Below are positions 19,367 to 27,957 of a stretch of DNA of 64,000 nucleotides, piece by piece. Source of the stretch: Streptomyces coacervatus (GTDB lineage: Bacteria > Actinomycetota > Actinomycetes > Streptomycetales > Streptomycetaceae); the NCBI RefSeq assembly GCF_029223485.1, contig NZ_JARHTP010000003.1, positions 620,001-684,000 of the forward strand, given 5' to 3'. Position 1 is the first letter of the stretch. The number at the start of each line of letters is the position of its first letter. Made by a program: the position numbers and the translations under genes. Under the pieces are notes generated by a model. It was not told the DNA's origin. It saw nothing but the letters and a program-made list of their open reading frames with translations, and did not search any database.

Positions 19367-20716
19367 GTGACCACCGAAGACGACTCCGAAGCGCCCCCCT
19401 CGCGCCTGCGCACCCTCCTCCCCGACCTCGCCCCCTGGCGGGCCTCGGTCGACTTCCGGCGGCTGTGGGTGTCGGGGACGATCTCGAACTTCGGAAGCTT
19501 TCTGACGTTCGTCGCGCTGCCGGTGCAGTTGAAGGAGCTCACCGGCTCGGCGGCGGCGGTCGGGGCGATCGGGGCCGTGGAACTGCTGCCGCTGCTGGTG
19601 TTCGGGCTGTACGGAGGCGCCCTCGCCGACGCGCTGGACAAGCGGAAGCTGATCGTGTGGTCGGAGGCCGGGCAGGGGCTGCTCAGCGCGGCGCTGCTGG
19701 TCAACGCCCTGTTCCCGCACCCCGCCGTATGGCCGCTGTACGTCGTGGCCGCCCTGTCCTCCGCACTGGTGTCGGTCCAGCGCCCGGCGCTCGACTCGCT
19801 CTTCCCGCGGATCGTGGCCCACGAGCATCTGCCGGCCGCGACCGCCCTCAACTCCCTGCGCTGGACCGTCGGCGGCGTCGCGGGCCCGGCGGTGGCGGGC
19901 GTGGTCGTGGCGTACGCGGGGCTCGGCTGGGCGTACGGCGCGGACCTCGCGACCTTCGTCGTCTCGGTCGTCCTGGTCGTCCGTATTGCGGCGTCCCCCG
20001 CCGCCCACGAGGCCGCGAAGCCGGACCTCAGGGCGATCGCCGAGGGCGCCCGTTACGCCTGGAGCCGCAAGGAACTCCTCGGCACCTACGCCGTCGACCT
20101 CGCCGCGATGTTCCTGGCGATGCCGCTCGCCGTACTGCCCTTCCTCGCCGACGAGTTGGACGCCGACTGGGCCCTGGGCCTGATGTACGCGGCCGTCCCC
20201 TTCGGCTCGCTGCTGGTGAGCCTGACCGGCGGCTGGACCTCACGGGTGGACCGGCACGGGCGGATGGTCGTCGTCTCGGCCGCGCTGTGGGGGTTGGCGA
20301 TCGCGGCCGCCGGCGTCGTCGGCAACGTATGGCTGGTGCTGCTGTTCCTGGCCGTGGCCGGCGGCTGCGACATGGTCAGCGGGATCTTCCGCGGGGCCAT
20401 GTGGAACCAGACGATCCCGGACGAGCTGCGCGGCCGCCTCGCCGGGATCGAGCTGCTGTCGTACTCGGTCGGGCCGACCGTCGGCCAGGTCAGGTCCGGC
20501 GGGTTCGCCGCGTGGTGGGGGGTACGGGCGTCCGTCTGGTCGGGCGGGCTGCTGTGTGCGGGCGCGGTGGGGCTGCTGGCGCTGTGCCTGCCGAAGCTGA
20601 TGACGTACGACGTGCGCACGAACGAGCACGCGGTACGGCTGCGCGACCAGCGGACGGCAGCGGCGGCGGCAGCCGCACCGGCCCAGGTCCAGGTCCAGAC
20701 CCGGGCTCAGGCCTGA
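19367..20716 (+). CDS. MFS transporter, EntS-like (MFS_3) group
   Basis: 449 residues, about 12 membrane spans. The opening FRRLWVSGTISNFGSFLTFVALPVQLKELTG is close to the enterobactin-exporter EntS type, with LYGGALADALDKRKL in the motif A position. A long Ala/Gln tail ends the protein. GTG at 19367 is the start; GACCAT 8 nt upstream suggests leaderless initiation. Substrate unknown: siderophore export is the best-known role of this group, but no siderophore genes are adjacent. Its stop abuts the stop of the convergent 76-aa gene. Confidence 0.8.
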   Translation: MTTEDDSEAPPSRLRTLLPDLAPWRASVDFRRLWVSGTISNFGSFLTFVALPVQLKELTGSAAAVGAIGAVELLPLLVFGLYGGALADALDKRKLIVWSEAGQGLLSAALLVNALFPHPAVWPLYVVAALSSALVSVQRPALDSLFPRIVAHEHLPAATALNSLRWTVGGVAGPAVAGVVVAYAGLGWAYGADLATFVVSVVLVVRIAASPAAHEAAKPDLRAIAEGARYAWSRKELLGTYAVDLAAMFLAMPLAVLPFLADELDADWALGLMYAAVPFGSLLVSLTGGWTSRVDRHGRMVVVSAALWGLAIAAAGVVGNVWLVLLFLAVAGGCDMVSGIFRGAMWNQTIPDELRGRLAGIELLSYSVGPTVGQVRSGGFAAWWGVRASVWSGGLLCAGAVGLLALCLPKLMTYDVRTNEHAVRLRDQRTAAAAAAAPAQVQVQTRAQA

Positions 20717-20947
20717 TCAGTCGTCGTCAGGGGTGGTGGCCGGTGCGTCGTGCCACTTGGGGTCGTTCTCCCACTCCAGGTTGCGCTCGCGCGCCGTCTC
20801 CATCGCATGCTCGGCCTCCTGACGGGAGGCGTACGGCCCGAAACGGTCCTTGGCGGGGCACTCCGGCCCCTCCTCGACCTTCTTGTGCTCCAGGCAGTAG
20901 TACCACTCGCCGGGTTTGCCGACCGTGCGCTTCTTGAACAAGGCCAT
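20717..20947 (-). CDS. Small conserved hypothetical protein, 76 aa
   Basis: Starts [18 protein letters not shown] and contains two Cys ([17 protein letters not shown]) that could bind metal, then an acidic helix ([18 protein letters not shown]). The ATG at 20947 has AGGAGAG upstream; the longer frame to 21241 overlaps map and is not real. The [16 protein letters not shown] stretch recalls short SPOR-like or methyltransferase-linked proteins, but I cannot name a family. It is divergent from map with 58 bp between starts. Confidence 0.65.
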   Translation of the reverse strand: MALFKKRTVGKPGEWYYCLEHKKVEEGPECPAKDRFGPYASRQEAEHAMETARERNLEWENDPKWHDAPATTPDDD

Positions 20948-21005
20948 GAGCTGCTCCTCTCGCCTCCGACATGTTCCCCCATGCCCGCTGGTTAGACTCG
21001 CTGGC

Positions 21006-21863
21006 ATGTCTGGCCAGTCGCTGCTCGTACCAGGGGAGCTGTCCCCCACCCGTTCCGTACCCGGAAACATCCGTCGTCCCGAGTACGTCGGCAAGCCCGC
21101 GCCCACGCCGTACACCGGGCCGGAGGTGCAGACGCCCGAGACGATCGAGGCGATGCGGGTCGCCGGCCGGATCGCCGCGCAGGCGATGGCCGAGGCGGCG
21201 AAGCTGATCGCGCCCGGGGTCACCACCGACGAACTGGACAAGGTGGCGCACGACTACATGTGCGACCACGGCGCCTACCCGTCGACGCTCGGCTACCGCA
21301 GCTTCCCCAAGTCGCTATGCACCTCGGTCAACGAGGTGATCTGCCACGGCATTCCGGACTCGACGGTGCTGCGCGACGGCGACATCGTCAACCTCGACGT
21401 GACGGCGTACATCGGCGGTGTGCACGGCGACAACAACGCGACGTACCTGGTGGGGGATGTCGACGAGGAGAGCCGGCTGCTGGTCGAGCGGACCCGGGAG
21501 TCGCTGAACCGCGCGATCAAGGCGGTCAGGCCGGGCCGGCAGATCAACATCATCGGCCGGGTCATCGAGTCGTACGCCAAGCGGTTCGGATACGGGGTGG
21601 TGCGGGACTTCACGGGCCACGGCATCAACTCGTCGTTCCATTCCGGCCTGATCATTCCGCACTACGACAGCCCGCACGCCACGACGGTCATCCAGCCCGG
21701 GATGACGTTCACGATCGAGCCGATGCTGACGCTCGGGACGCACGAGTACGACATGTGGGACGACGGGTGGACGGTCGTCACCAAGGACCGGAAGCGGACG
21801 GCTCAGTTCGAGCACACGCTGGTGGTGACGGAGACCGGCGCGGAGATCCTCACGCTGCCCTAG
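21006..21863 (+). CDS. map: Methionine aminopeptidase, type I
   Basis: Removes the initiator Met from new proteins. 285 residues in the pita-bread fold. The five metal ligands are seen in order: [16 protein letters not shown] (two Asp), GHGIN (His), TIEPML (Glu) and QFEHT (Glu). The 45-residue N-terminal extension with RRPEYV and Pro-rich text is the linker type with SH3-binding-like motif found in actinobacterial MetAP1c. TAGACT (20993-20998) lies 7 nt before the ATG, with no ribosome-binding site, so the mRNA is probably leaderless. A terminator follows. Confidence 0.95.
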   Translation: MSGQSLLVPGELSPTRSVPGNIRRPEYVGKPAPTPYTGPEVQTPETIEAMRVAGRIAAQAMAEAAKLIAPGVTTDELDKVAHDYMCDHGAYPSTLGYRSFPKSLCTSVNEVICHGIPDSTVLRDGDIVNLDVTAYIGGVHGDNNATYLVGDVDEESRLLVERTRESLNRAIKAVRPGRQINIIGRVIESYAKRFGYGVVRDFTGHGINSSFHSGLIIPHYDSPHATTVIQPGMTFTIEPMLTLGTHEYDMWDDGWTVVTKDRKRTAQFEHTLVVTETGAEILTLP

Positions 21864-21887
21864 CGGTCTTCACAGTCTTCGAGACCG

Positions 21888-21919
21888 GACCCGCCCTCCT
21901 GCCGGGGCGGGTCTTTTCT
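21888..21919 (+). terminator. Terminator of map
   Basis: A 9-bp stem (GACCCGCCC at 21888-21896, GGGCGGGTC at 21905-21913) with an 8-nt loop, then TTTTCTT. Confidence 0.85.
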
Positions 21920-21927
21920 TGTACGCT

Positions 21928-21969
21928 TTTACCGACAGGGTGTCGGCAACTTTACCGACGGGGAGTCGG
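21928..21969. promoter_or_regulatory. Two tandem palindromic elements upstream of heme oxygenase
   Basis: Two near-identical 19-bp units, TTTACCGACAGGGTGTCGG (21928-21946) and TTTACCGACGGGGAGTCGG (21951-21969), are spaced 23 bp start to start. Each contains its own inverted repeat CCGAC-N5-GTCGG. They lie just upstream of the iron box, near or above the -35 region. This looks like a double operator for a second regulator besides DmdR. The regulator is not identifiable here. Confidence 0.65.
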
Positions 21970-21982
21970 GAAAGTTATTGAC

Positions 21983-22001
21983 TTAGGTAAGCCTTACCTT
22001 A
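21983..22001. promoter_or_regulatory. DmdR/DtxR-type iron box of heme oxygenase
   Basis: TTAGGTAAGCCTTACCTTA contains the perfect core AGGTAAG-C-CTTACCT and fits the actinobacterial iron-box consensus (TTAGGTTAGGCTCACCTAA type). It sits between a TTGACT -35-like element and a TAGAAG -10-like element, so iron-loaded DmdR should block transcription. Confidence 0.9.
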
Positions 22002-22014
22002 GAAGATGAGGCTC

Positions 22015-22674
22015 ATGGATTCCTCCTCGTTCTCGTTCTCGACCGTCATCCGCACCGCCTCCCACGAGCAGCACATGGAGGCCGAGACCTCGACGTTCAT
22101 GAGCGACCTGCTGGGCGGGCAACTGGGCGTGGACGCGTACGCGCGCTACACCGAGCAACTGTGGTTCGTGTACGAGGCGTTGGAGGCCGGGGCCGAGCAG
22201 CTGGCGTCCGACCCGGTGGCCGGGCCCTTCATCCGGCCGGAGCTGTTCCGGCTGGCCGCGCTGGAGCGGGACCTGGCGCATCTGCGGGGCGCCGGGTGGC
22301 GGGCGGGACTGTCCGCCCTGCCGGCGACGGAGGCGTACGCGGCGCGGGTGCGGGAGTGCGCCGAGCAGTGGCCCGGCGGGTATGTCGCCCACCACTACAC
22401 CCGGTATCTGGGGGACCTCTCCGGTGGGCAGATCATCCGGGGCAAGGCGGAGAGGACGTGGGGCTTCGAGCGGAAGGGCGACGGGGTCCGCTTCTACGTG
22501 TTCGAGGGGATCGGCAACCCGGCCGCCTTCAAGAGGGACTACCGGGAACTGCTGGACGGGGTCCGGGCGGACGACCTGGAGAAGCAGCGGATCGTGGCGG
22601 AGTGCAAGCGGGCGTTCGCGCTCAACACGGCCGTGTTCCGGGCGCTGGGCGAGGAGTTCCCGCTGAGCGCATAG
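22015..22674 (+). CDS. hmuO: Heme oxygenase (HmuO family)
   Basis: Cleaves heme to biliverdin, CO and free iron in the cytoplasm. 219 residues. The proximal heme ligand is His20 in QHMEAE, followed by STFMSDLLGGQLG as in Corynebacterium HmuO; the distal-helix motif YLGDLSGGQ is present, as are GIGNPAAFKRDYR and the closing block. I prefer ATG 22015 over 22006: TAGAAG lies 9 nt upstream (leaderless) and GAGG is 3 nt away. Control by iron is explicit from the iron box; two further palindromes imply another input. Confidence 0.93.
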   Translation: MDSSSFSFSTVIRTASHEQHMEAETSTFMSDLLGGQLGVDAYARYTEQLWFVYEALEAGAEQLASDPVAGPFIRPELFRLAALERDLAHLRGAGWRAGLSALPATEAYAARVRECAEQWPGGYVAHHYTRYLGDLSGGQIIRGKAERTWGFERKGDGVRFYVFEGIGNPAAFKRDYRELLDGVRADDLEKQRIVAECKRAFALNTAVFRALGEEFPLSA

Positions 22675-22683
22675 GGATCGGAC

Positions 22684-23340
22684 CTAGCGTTCCGGCTGGC
22701 GTTCGAGGTACACGCGACCACCGATCTCGACCCATCCGTACGGCTGAGGAGCCGTGAGGATCTGGGAACCCGCGCCCTGGGTGATGTTGAGCGCCCGGCC
22801 CAGCCGGTCGGTGAGGAGCAGCGCCGCCGCGCCGGTCGCCTCGTCCTCCTCGATGCCGTCGTCCCGGCCGGGGAAACCGCGGGCGCGGACCCGCCCCGCC
22901 GGCTCGTCCTCCCAGGCCCAGGCGTAGATCCACTCCCCCTTGGGCGGCACGGGCAGGTCGTCGACCTCGGCGGCCGTGGCGTACTGACGGAAGGTGCGCG
23001 GCGGGGCCCACTCCGCCCGGGCCTCGATCCAGCTGAACTCCCCGCCCTGGCGCGCCCCGACCACCCCGGCCGGCGTGACCAGCTCGTCCACGTCGAGGAG
23101 CCAGGCCGTACCGACGCAGGGGTGGCCGGCGAAGGGCAGGCGCAGGGTCGGGGTGTAGATGTCGACGACTCCGCGCTCGGGGTCGTCGACGAACACGGTC
23201 TCGCTGAACCCGAGCTTCGCGGCGAACGCCTGTCGCTCCGTCCGGTCGGGCATGACGGATCCCTCACGGACGACACCGAGTTCGTTGCCGTAGCCGCCGT
23301 TCGGGGCGCAGAAGACGCGGAGCACGTCGTAGTCGGTCAC
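22684..23340 (-). CDS. PhzF-family isomerase/epimerase-like protein (short form)
   Basis: 218 residues. The family pattern is visible: GNELGVV at the front, the catalytic-Glu region KLGFSETVFV near 45, the substrate-loop RLPFAGHPCVGTAWLL, and a second-lobe DEATGAAALLLTDRLGR block with NITQGAGSQI. Full-length PhzF proteins have about 260-280 residues, so this is a compact member. The reaction is unknown; PhzF itself isomerises a phenazine precursor, but no phenazine genes are nearby. It starts at GTG 23340 and faces the heme oxygenase gene tail-to-tail with 9 bp between stops. Confidence 0.8.
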   Translation of the reverse strand: MTDYDVLRVFCAPNGGYGNELGVVREGSVMPDRTERQAFAAKLGFSETVFVDDPERGVVDIYTPTLRLPFAGHPCVGTAWLLDVDELVTPAGVVGARQGGEFSWIEARAEWAPPRTFRQYATAAEVDDLPVPPKGEWIYAWAWEDEPAGRVRARGFPGRDDGIEEDEATGAAALLLTDRLGRALNITQGAGSQILTAPQPYGWVEIGGRVYLERQPER

Positions 23341-23677
23341 GGGGGCATTGAAACATTGTCAAGGGGATGCGGTCGCGGTCGTGTTGCACGAACTGGGGCT
23401 CGGCGCCACCTGTGCGCACCGGGTCGCGACTCCGTGCGCCGGTCGTGTCGCGACCGACGGCCCGCCGCCCGCGACCTCCACCCCTTGACTTCCCATTGAC
23501 CATTCCTTGGGGTTCGTTTTTGGCCACCGTGATCGGCCCGTGCCCATACACCGTCCATGAGAGCTGAATCACCCCATGAGTGGGTATCGCATAGGCAAGC
23601 CTTAGATAAGTTAGGCGAGCCTCACCATCCCTGTGTGAGCCTCGACACGCGATTTTTCGCCAGCCTCAGGAGCCTGC
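23341..23677. other. Gene-free interval upstream of the efe operon
   Basis: This 337-bp divergent interval holds no convincing gene. A C-rich, G/C-repeating part (23341-23500) is followed by a less GC-rich part with the twin iron boxes at 23591-23626 and the AGGAG of efeO. A near-palindrome TTGAAACATTGTCAA lies just upstream of the PhzF start (23348-23362). Confidence 0.6.
23591..23626. promoter_or_regulatory. Twin iron boxes upstream of efeO
   Basis: Two adjacent DmdR-type sites: ATAGGCAAGCCTTAGAT (23591-23607) and TTAGGCGAGCCTCACC (23611-23626), 20 bp apart start to start. Both carry the AGGC-NN-GCCT core. They lie 52-87 bp before the efeO start and predict iron-dependent repression of the whole operon. 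Confidence 0.85.
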
Positions 23678-24817
23678 ATGCGAGCCGCCAGACTCTCCGT
23701 CGTCACCGCTGTTGCCACCGCGGCGGCGCTGACCGCCGTCACGGGGTGCACGGAGAAGAGCAAGGGCGACGGTGACGCCGCGATCCAGGTGACCGCCGCC
23801 GACTCCAAGTGCGAGACCTCCACCAAGTCGGTGCCGGCCGGACAGGTCACCCTGAAGATCGAGAACAAGGGCTCCAAGGCGACCGAGGTCGAGATCCTCT
23901 TCCCGGACGACCGGATCGTCTCCGAGAAGGAGAACATCGGGTCCGGTACGAAGTACACGCTGACCGCCGAGGTGAAGGCGGGCGAATACGAGGTCGCCTG
24001 CCGGCCGGGCATGAAGGGTCGTGGCGTCCGCCAGAAGCTCACGGTCACCGGATCCGGCGCGGTCGCCAAGCGGAACCCCAAGCTGGACAAGGCCGTTGCC
24101 GACTACCGCGAGTGGGCGCAGGAGCAGGCCGACGCCACGCTCCCGAAGGTCGAGGTCTTCGCCAAGGCGATCAAGGCCGGCGACCTGAAGGCGGCCCAGG
24201 ATGCCTACGCCCCCTCCCGCGTCGGCTGGGAGCGCACCGAGCCGATCGCCGAGTCCTTCGGTGACATCGACCCGAAGACCGACACCCGCGCGGACGGCCT
24301 GGAGAAGGGCCAGAAGTGGACCGGCTGGCACGCGCTGGAGAAGGCGCTGTGGCAGGACAAGAAGATCGGCGCCGAGCAGAAGACCCTCGCCGACCAGCTG
24401 GTCACCGACCTCAAGGACTGGCAGAAGCGGGTCGGCAAGGCCGAGATCACCCCGACCTCCATGGCCAACGGCGCCAAGGAGCTGCTCGACGAGGTCGCCA
24501 CCGGCAAGGTCACCGGCGAGGAGGACCGCTACTCGCACACGGACCTCAGTGACTTCAAGGCCAATGTCGAGGGCGCGCAGCAGGCGTACGAGCTGCTCAA
24601 GCCGGTCGCGCAGGAGAACGACAAGGCGCTGGCCGCCGAGCTCGACAAGCAGTTCGCCGCATTGAACACGCTGCTGGACAAGTACCGCACCAGCAAGACC
24701 TCCGACGGCTTCGTCTCGTACGACACCGTCACCGAGACCCAGCGCAAGGAGCTCTCGGACGCGGTGAACGCGCTCGCGGAGCCGCTGTCCAAGCTCGCCG
24801 CCGCCGTCGTGAAGTAG
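23678..24817 (+). CDS. efeO: EfeO: lipoprotein iron-binding subunit (cupredoxin + M75 imelysin-like domain)
   Basis: 379 residues. A signal peptide ends in the lipobox AVTGC, so the protein is anchored on the outside of the membrane. Residues about 35-130 form a cupredoxin-like domain; the rest is the helical M75 peptidase-like domain whose metal motif HxxE is seen in GWHALEKALW. In EfeUOB systems EfeO captures iron and passes it to EfeU. AGGAG precedes the ATG. First gene of efeO-efeB-efeU, directly behind two iron boxes. Confidence 0.93.
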   Translation: MRAARLSVVTAVATAAALTAVTGCTEKSKGDGDAAIQVTAADSKCETSTKSVPAGQVTLKIENKGSKATEVEILFPDDRIVSEKENIGSGTKYTLTAEVKAGEYEVACRPGMKGRGVRQKLTVTGSGAVAKRNPKLDKAVADYREWAQEQADATLPKVEVFAKAIKAGDLKAAQDAYAPSRVGWERTEPIAESFGDIDPKTDTRADGLEKGQKWTGWHALEKALWQDKKIGAEQKTLADQLVTDLKDWQKRVGKAEITPTSMANGAKELLDEVATGKVTGEEDRYSHTDLSDFKANVEGAQQAYELLKPVAQENDKALAAELDKQFAALNTLLDKYRTSKTSDGFVSYDTVTETQRKELSDAVNALAEPLSKLAAAVVK

Positions 24818-24838
24818 AAGCAGGGGACGGACAACACC

Positions 24839-26116
24839 ATGACGGACACCCAGGAAGCCACCACCGCGGACGCCGGCAACGAGCAGGCTCCGTCCCGGCG
24901 TTCACTGATCGGCTGGGGTGGTGCCGGGCTCGCGCTCGGTGCCGCCGCGGCCGGCGGTGCGGTCGCGATGACCCGCGTCGGCAATGACGTGGAGCCGACC
25001 GCCGCCGAGGCCGGAGCCGCGGTCGCCTTCCACGGCGCCAACCAGGCCGGCATCGCCACTCCGGTGCAGGACAGGCTGCACTTCGCCGCGTTCGACGTGC
25101 AGACGGACGACCGCGCCGAGTTCGTGCAGATGCTGAAGGACTGGACGGCGGCCGCACGCCGGATGACCGGCGGCAAGGCGGTCGGGGAGGGCGCGTACGG
25201 CGGTCTCGCCGAGGCCCCGCCGGACGACACCGGTGAGGCGCTGGGCCTGAAGCCCTCGCGGCTGACGCTGACGATCGGCTTCGGTCCGTCCCTGTTCGAG
25301 AAGTTCGGCCTGAAGGACCAGCGGCCCGAGGCCCTCGTCGACCTGCCGCAGTTCCCCAACGAGAACCTCGACAAGAACCGCAGCAACGGCGACCTGTGCA
25401 TCCAGGCATGTGCCGACGACCCGCAGGTCGCCGTGCACGCGATCCGCAACCTGGCCCGCATCGGCTTCGGCAAGGTGACCATCCGCTGGTCCCAGCTCGG
25501 CTTCGGCAAGACCTCCTCGACGACCCCGGACGCCCAGACCCCGCGCAACCTGATGGGGTTCAAGGACGGCACCCGCAACATCGCGGGCACGGAGACGGAC
25601 CGTCTGAAGAAGTTCGTGTGGGTCGGCGAGAAGGACGGTCCCGACTGGATGACCGGCGGGTCGTATCTCGTCGCCCGGCGCATCCGGATGCACATCGAGC
25701 CCTGGGACCGCACCTCGCTGCAGGAGCAGGAGGACATCTTCGGCCGCGACAAGGGCGAGGGCGCTCCGGTCGGCAAGGCCAAGGAGCACGACAAGCCGTT
25801 CCTGAAGGCCATGAAGCCCGACGCGCACGTCCGGCTCGCGCACCCCGACTCCAACAACGGGATCACCATCCTGCGCCGCGGCTACTCCTTCACCGACGGC
25901 ACCGACGGCCTCGGCCGCCTGGAAGCGGGCCTTTTCTTCCTCGCCTACCAGCGGGACGTGCGCAAGGGGTTCATCCCGCTCCAGCGCAACCTGTCGGCGA
26001 AGGATGCGCTCAACGAGTACATCCAGCATGTGAGTTCGGCGGTGTTCGCCGTTCCGCCCGGCGTCCGCAACAAGGACGACTGGTGGGGCAGCACGCTGTT
26101 CTCCAAGGAGGCGTAG
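24839..26116 (+). CDS. efeB: EfeB: Tat-exported Dyp-type heme peroxidase
   Basis: 425 residues. A twin-Arg signal (SRRSLIGWGGAGLALG) directs export by Tat. The Dyp peroxidase motif GFKDGTRN lies near residue 240, and the proximal-His block (IEPWDRTSLQEQEDIFGR) and RRGYSF are present. In this system EfeB oxidises Fe2+ or takes iron from heme at the cell surface. It begins 21 bp after efeO behind AGGGGACGG and is followed after 3 bp by efeU. Confidence 0.94.
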   Translation: MTDTQEATTADAGNEQAPSRRSLIGWGGAGLALGAAAAGGAVAMTRVGNDVEPTAAEAGAAVAFHGANQAGIATPVQDRLHFAAFDVQTDDRAEFVQMLKDWTAAARRMTGGKAVGEGAYGGLAEAPPDDTGEALGLKPSRLTLTIGFGPSLFEKFGLKDQRPEALVDLPQFPNENLDKNRSNGDLCIQACADDPQVAVHAIRNLARIGFGKVTIRWSQLGFGKTSSTTPDAQTPRNLMGFKDGTRNIAGTETDRLKKFVWVGEKDGPDWMTGGSYLVARRIRMHIEPWDRTSLQEQEDIFGRDKGEGAPVGKAKEHDKPFLKAMKPDAHVRLAHPDSNNGITILRRGYSFTDGTDGLGRLEAGLFFLAYQRDVRKGFIPLQRNLSAKDALNEYIQHVSSAVFAVPPGVRNKDDWWGSTLFSKEA

Positions 26117-26119
26117 CCC

Positions 26120-26992
26120 GTGTTCTCCAACTATCTGATCGGTCTGCGCGAGGGTCTCGAAGCCAGCCTGGTCGTCTGCATCCTGATCGCCTACCTGGTC
26201 AAGACGGACCGCCGGGACGCCATCCGGCCGATCTGGATCGGTATCTCGGTGGCCGTCCTGATCGCGATGGGCTTCGGCTGCGCGCTCGAATTCGGCTCCC
26301 AGGAACTGACGTTCGAGGCGCAGGAGGCGCTCGGCGGCTCGCTCTCCGTCGTCGCCGTCGGTCTGGTGACCTGGATGGTCTTCTGGATGCGGCGCACCGC
26401 CCGGCACCTGAAGTCGGAGCTGCACGGCAGGCTGGACGCGGCCCTCGCCATGGGCACGGGTGCCCTGGTCGCCACCGCGTTCCTCGCCGTCGGCCGGGAG
26501 GGCCTGGAGACCGCCCTGTTCGTATGGGCGTCGGTCCACGCGGCCAGCGACGGCACCCCGCGCCCCCTGATCGGCGTCGCGCTGGGCCTGGCGACCGCGG
26601 TCTTCCTGGGCTGGCTGTTCTACCGCGGCGCCCTGAAGATCAACCTCGCGAAGTTCTTCACCTGGACCGGCGGCATGCTGGTCGTCGTGGCCGCGGGCGT
26701 GCTGGCGTACGGCTTCCACGACCTGCAGGAGGCCGACTGGATCCCCGGCCTGACGCATCTGGCCTTCGACATCAGCGACACCATCCCGCCGGACAGCTGG
26801 TACGGCACCCTCCTCAAGGGCGTCTTCAACTTCCAGCCGGACCCGACCGTCCTCCAGGTCACGGTGTGGCTGCTGTACCTGATCCCGACACTCACGCTGT
26901 TCTTCGCCCCGGTAGGGTTCGCCTCCGGGAAGGGGAAGGTGAAGACACCTGATGAGCAGGGATCGCGGCCCTCGAAGGCTCCGCAGGCTTGA
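26120..26992 (+). CDS. efeU: EfeU: Ftr1-like iron permease
   Basis: 290 residues, seven membrane spans. The two iron-transport REGLE motifs are both present: LREGLEASLV near residue 10 and VGREGLETALF near 125. The GTG start at 26120 uses the AAGGAG located inside the end of efeB. Homologous to yeast Ftr1; imports iron delivered by EfeO/EfeB. Its last 41 bp overlap the start of the next gene in another frame. Confidence 0.93.
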   Translation: MFSNYLIGLREGLEASLVVCILIAYLVKTDRRDAIRPIWIGISVAVLIAMGFGCALEFGSQELTFEAQEALGGSLSVVAVGLVTWMVFWMRRTARHLKSELHGRLDAALAMGTGALVATAFLAVGREGLETALFVWASVHAASDGTPRPLIGVALGLATAVFLGWLFYRGALKINLAKFFTWTGGMLVVVAAGVLAYGFHDLQEADWIPGLTHLAFDISDTIPPDSWYGTLLKGVFNFQPDPTVLQVTVWLLYLIPTLTLFFAPVGFASGKGKVKTPDEQGSRPSKAPQA

Positions 26993-27953
26993 GCGAAGCG
27001 CACTGATTGCGGCCTCGGTGACCGCTTTGTCGTTGACGGCGAGCGGTTGTGTGGTGGTGCACGGGGAGCGCGAGGTGCTCCCCTCCACCACTCGCGCCGA
27101 GGCAGCCAAGGCGCTCCAGCAGTTCACGTCCGCGTACAACAAGGCGGACAAGGCGTACGACAGTTCGCTCGACGCCGACCATGTCACGGGCGCCCTGGGC
27201 GACATCGACGCGGCCCGCCTCAAGGCCGGTCATGCGCTCAGCGCATCCGGCAACCCGGCGCACACGCCGCTGAAGCTGACCGACGTGACGTACACGATCC
27301 CCAAGAAGGCGGGCTGGCCCCGCTGGTTCGTCGCGGAGGCACAGGGCAACAAGGGCGGCAATCTGCACTGGCTGCTGGTGTTCACCCGGGACGGTCTGGG
27401 CCGGCCGTTCAGGGTGGCGTATCTGACGCTGATCCGCCCGGGCACACTGCCGAAATTCAAGAAGGACGCGGACGGCTGGGCCCAGGCCGTACCGGTGAAC
27501 TCCACCGAATTCGCCGTCCCGCCCGAGGACTTGGCCAAGGACTACGCCACGTACCTGAAGAAGGGCGGGAAGACCTTCGCCTCGGGCGAGCACACCGACA
27601 AGTGGCGGGCGACACGCGCGAAGGCCGCCAAGAAGCCGGGCCTCGTCACTCAGTTCATCGACGAGCCGCTGATCAGCGGCGACTACGCCCCGCTGGCGCT
27701 GCGCACGGCGGACGGCGGTGCGCTGGTGTTCTTCACCAACCGCCGCTACGAGAAGCAGACCGCCTTCGAGGGCACCTCGATCCCCACGCAGACCGCGAGC
27801 GTGCGGGCCCTGACGACGGGTGAGATCAAGCAGTCGCTGACCCTGGAGTACATGTCCAACGGGGTGGCCCTGGACCCGAAGCAGGGCTCGGGGAACGGCC
27901 AGGTGTCGGTCCTGACCCGGCTGGAGGGACTGACCTCCGCGCAGGGGTCCTAG
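26952..27953 (+). CDS. Lipoprotein of unknown function attached to the efe operon
   Basis: 333 residues with a basic start, a hydrophobic stretch and the lipobox LTASGC at about residue 33, so it should be a surface lipoprotein. The rest is a soluble domain with WPRWFVAEAQG and DGGALVFFTNRRYEKQTAF; it may belong to the DUF8094-type group but I am not certain. The ATG at 26952 overlaps efeU by 41 bp, which suggests coupled expression. A link to iron uptake is plausible from position only; such lipoproteins also occur without efe genes. Confidence 0.7.
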   Translation: MSRDRGPRRLRRLERSALIAASVTALSLTASGCVVVHGEREVLPSTTRAEAAKALQQFTSAYNKADKAYDSSLDADHVTGALGDIDAARLKAGHALSASGNPAHTPLKLTDVTYTIPKKAGWPRWFVAEAQGNKGGNLHWLLVFTRDGLGRPFRVAYLTLIRPGTLPKFKKDADGWAQAVPVNSTEFAVPPEDLAKDYATYLKKGGKTFASGEHTDKWRATRAKAAKKPGLVTQFIDEPLISGDYAPLALRTADGGALVFFTNRRYEKQTAFEGTSIPTQTASVRALTTGEIKQSLTLEYMSNGVALDPKQGSGNGQVSVLTRLEGLTSAQGS

Positions 27954-27957
27954 CAGC

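Noticed and set aside
20717..21241. 174-aa minus-strand frame containing the 76-aa gene
   Set aside because: The upstream 98 codons overlap the map start antisense; the ATG at 20947 with AGGAGAG is the better start.
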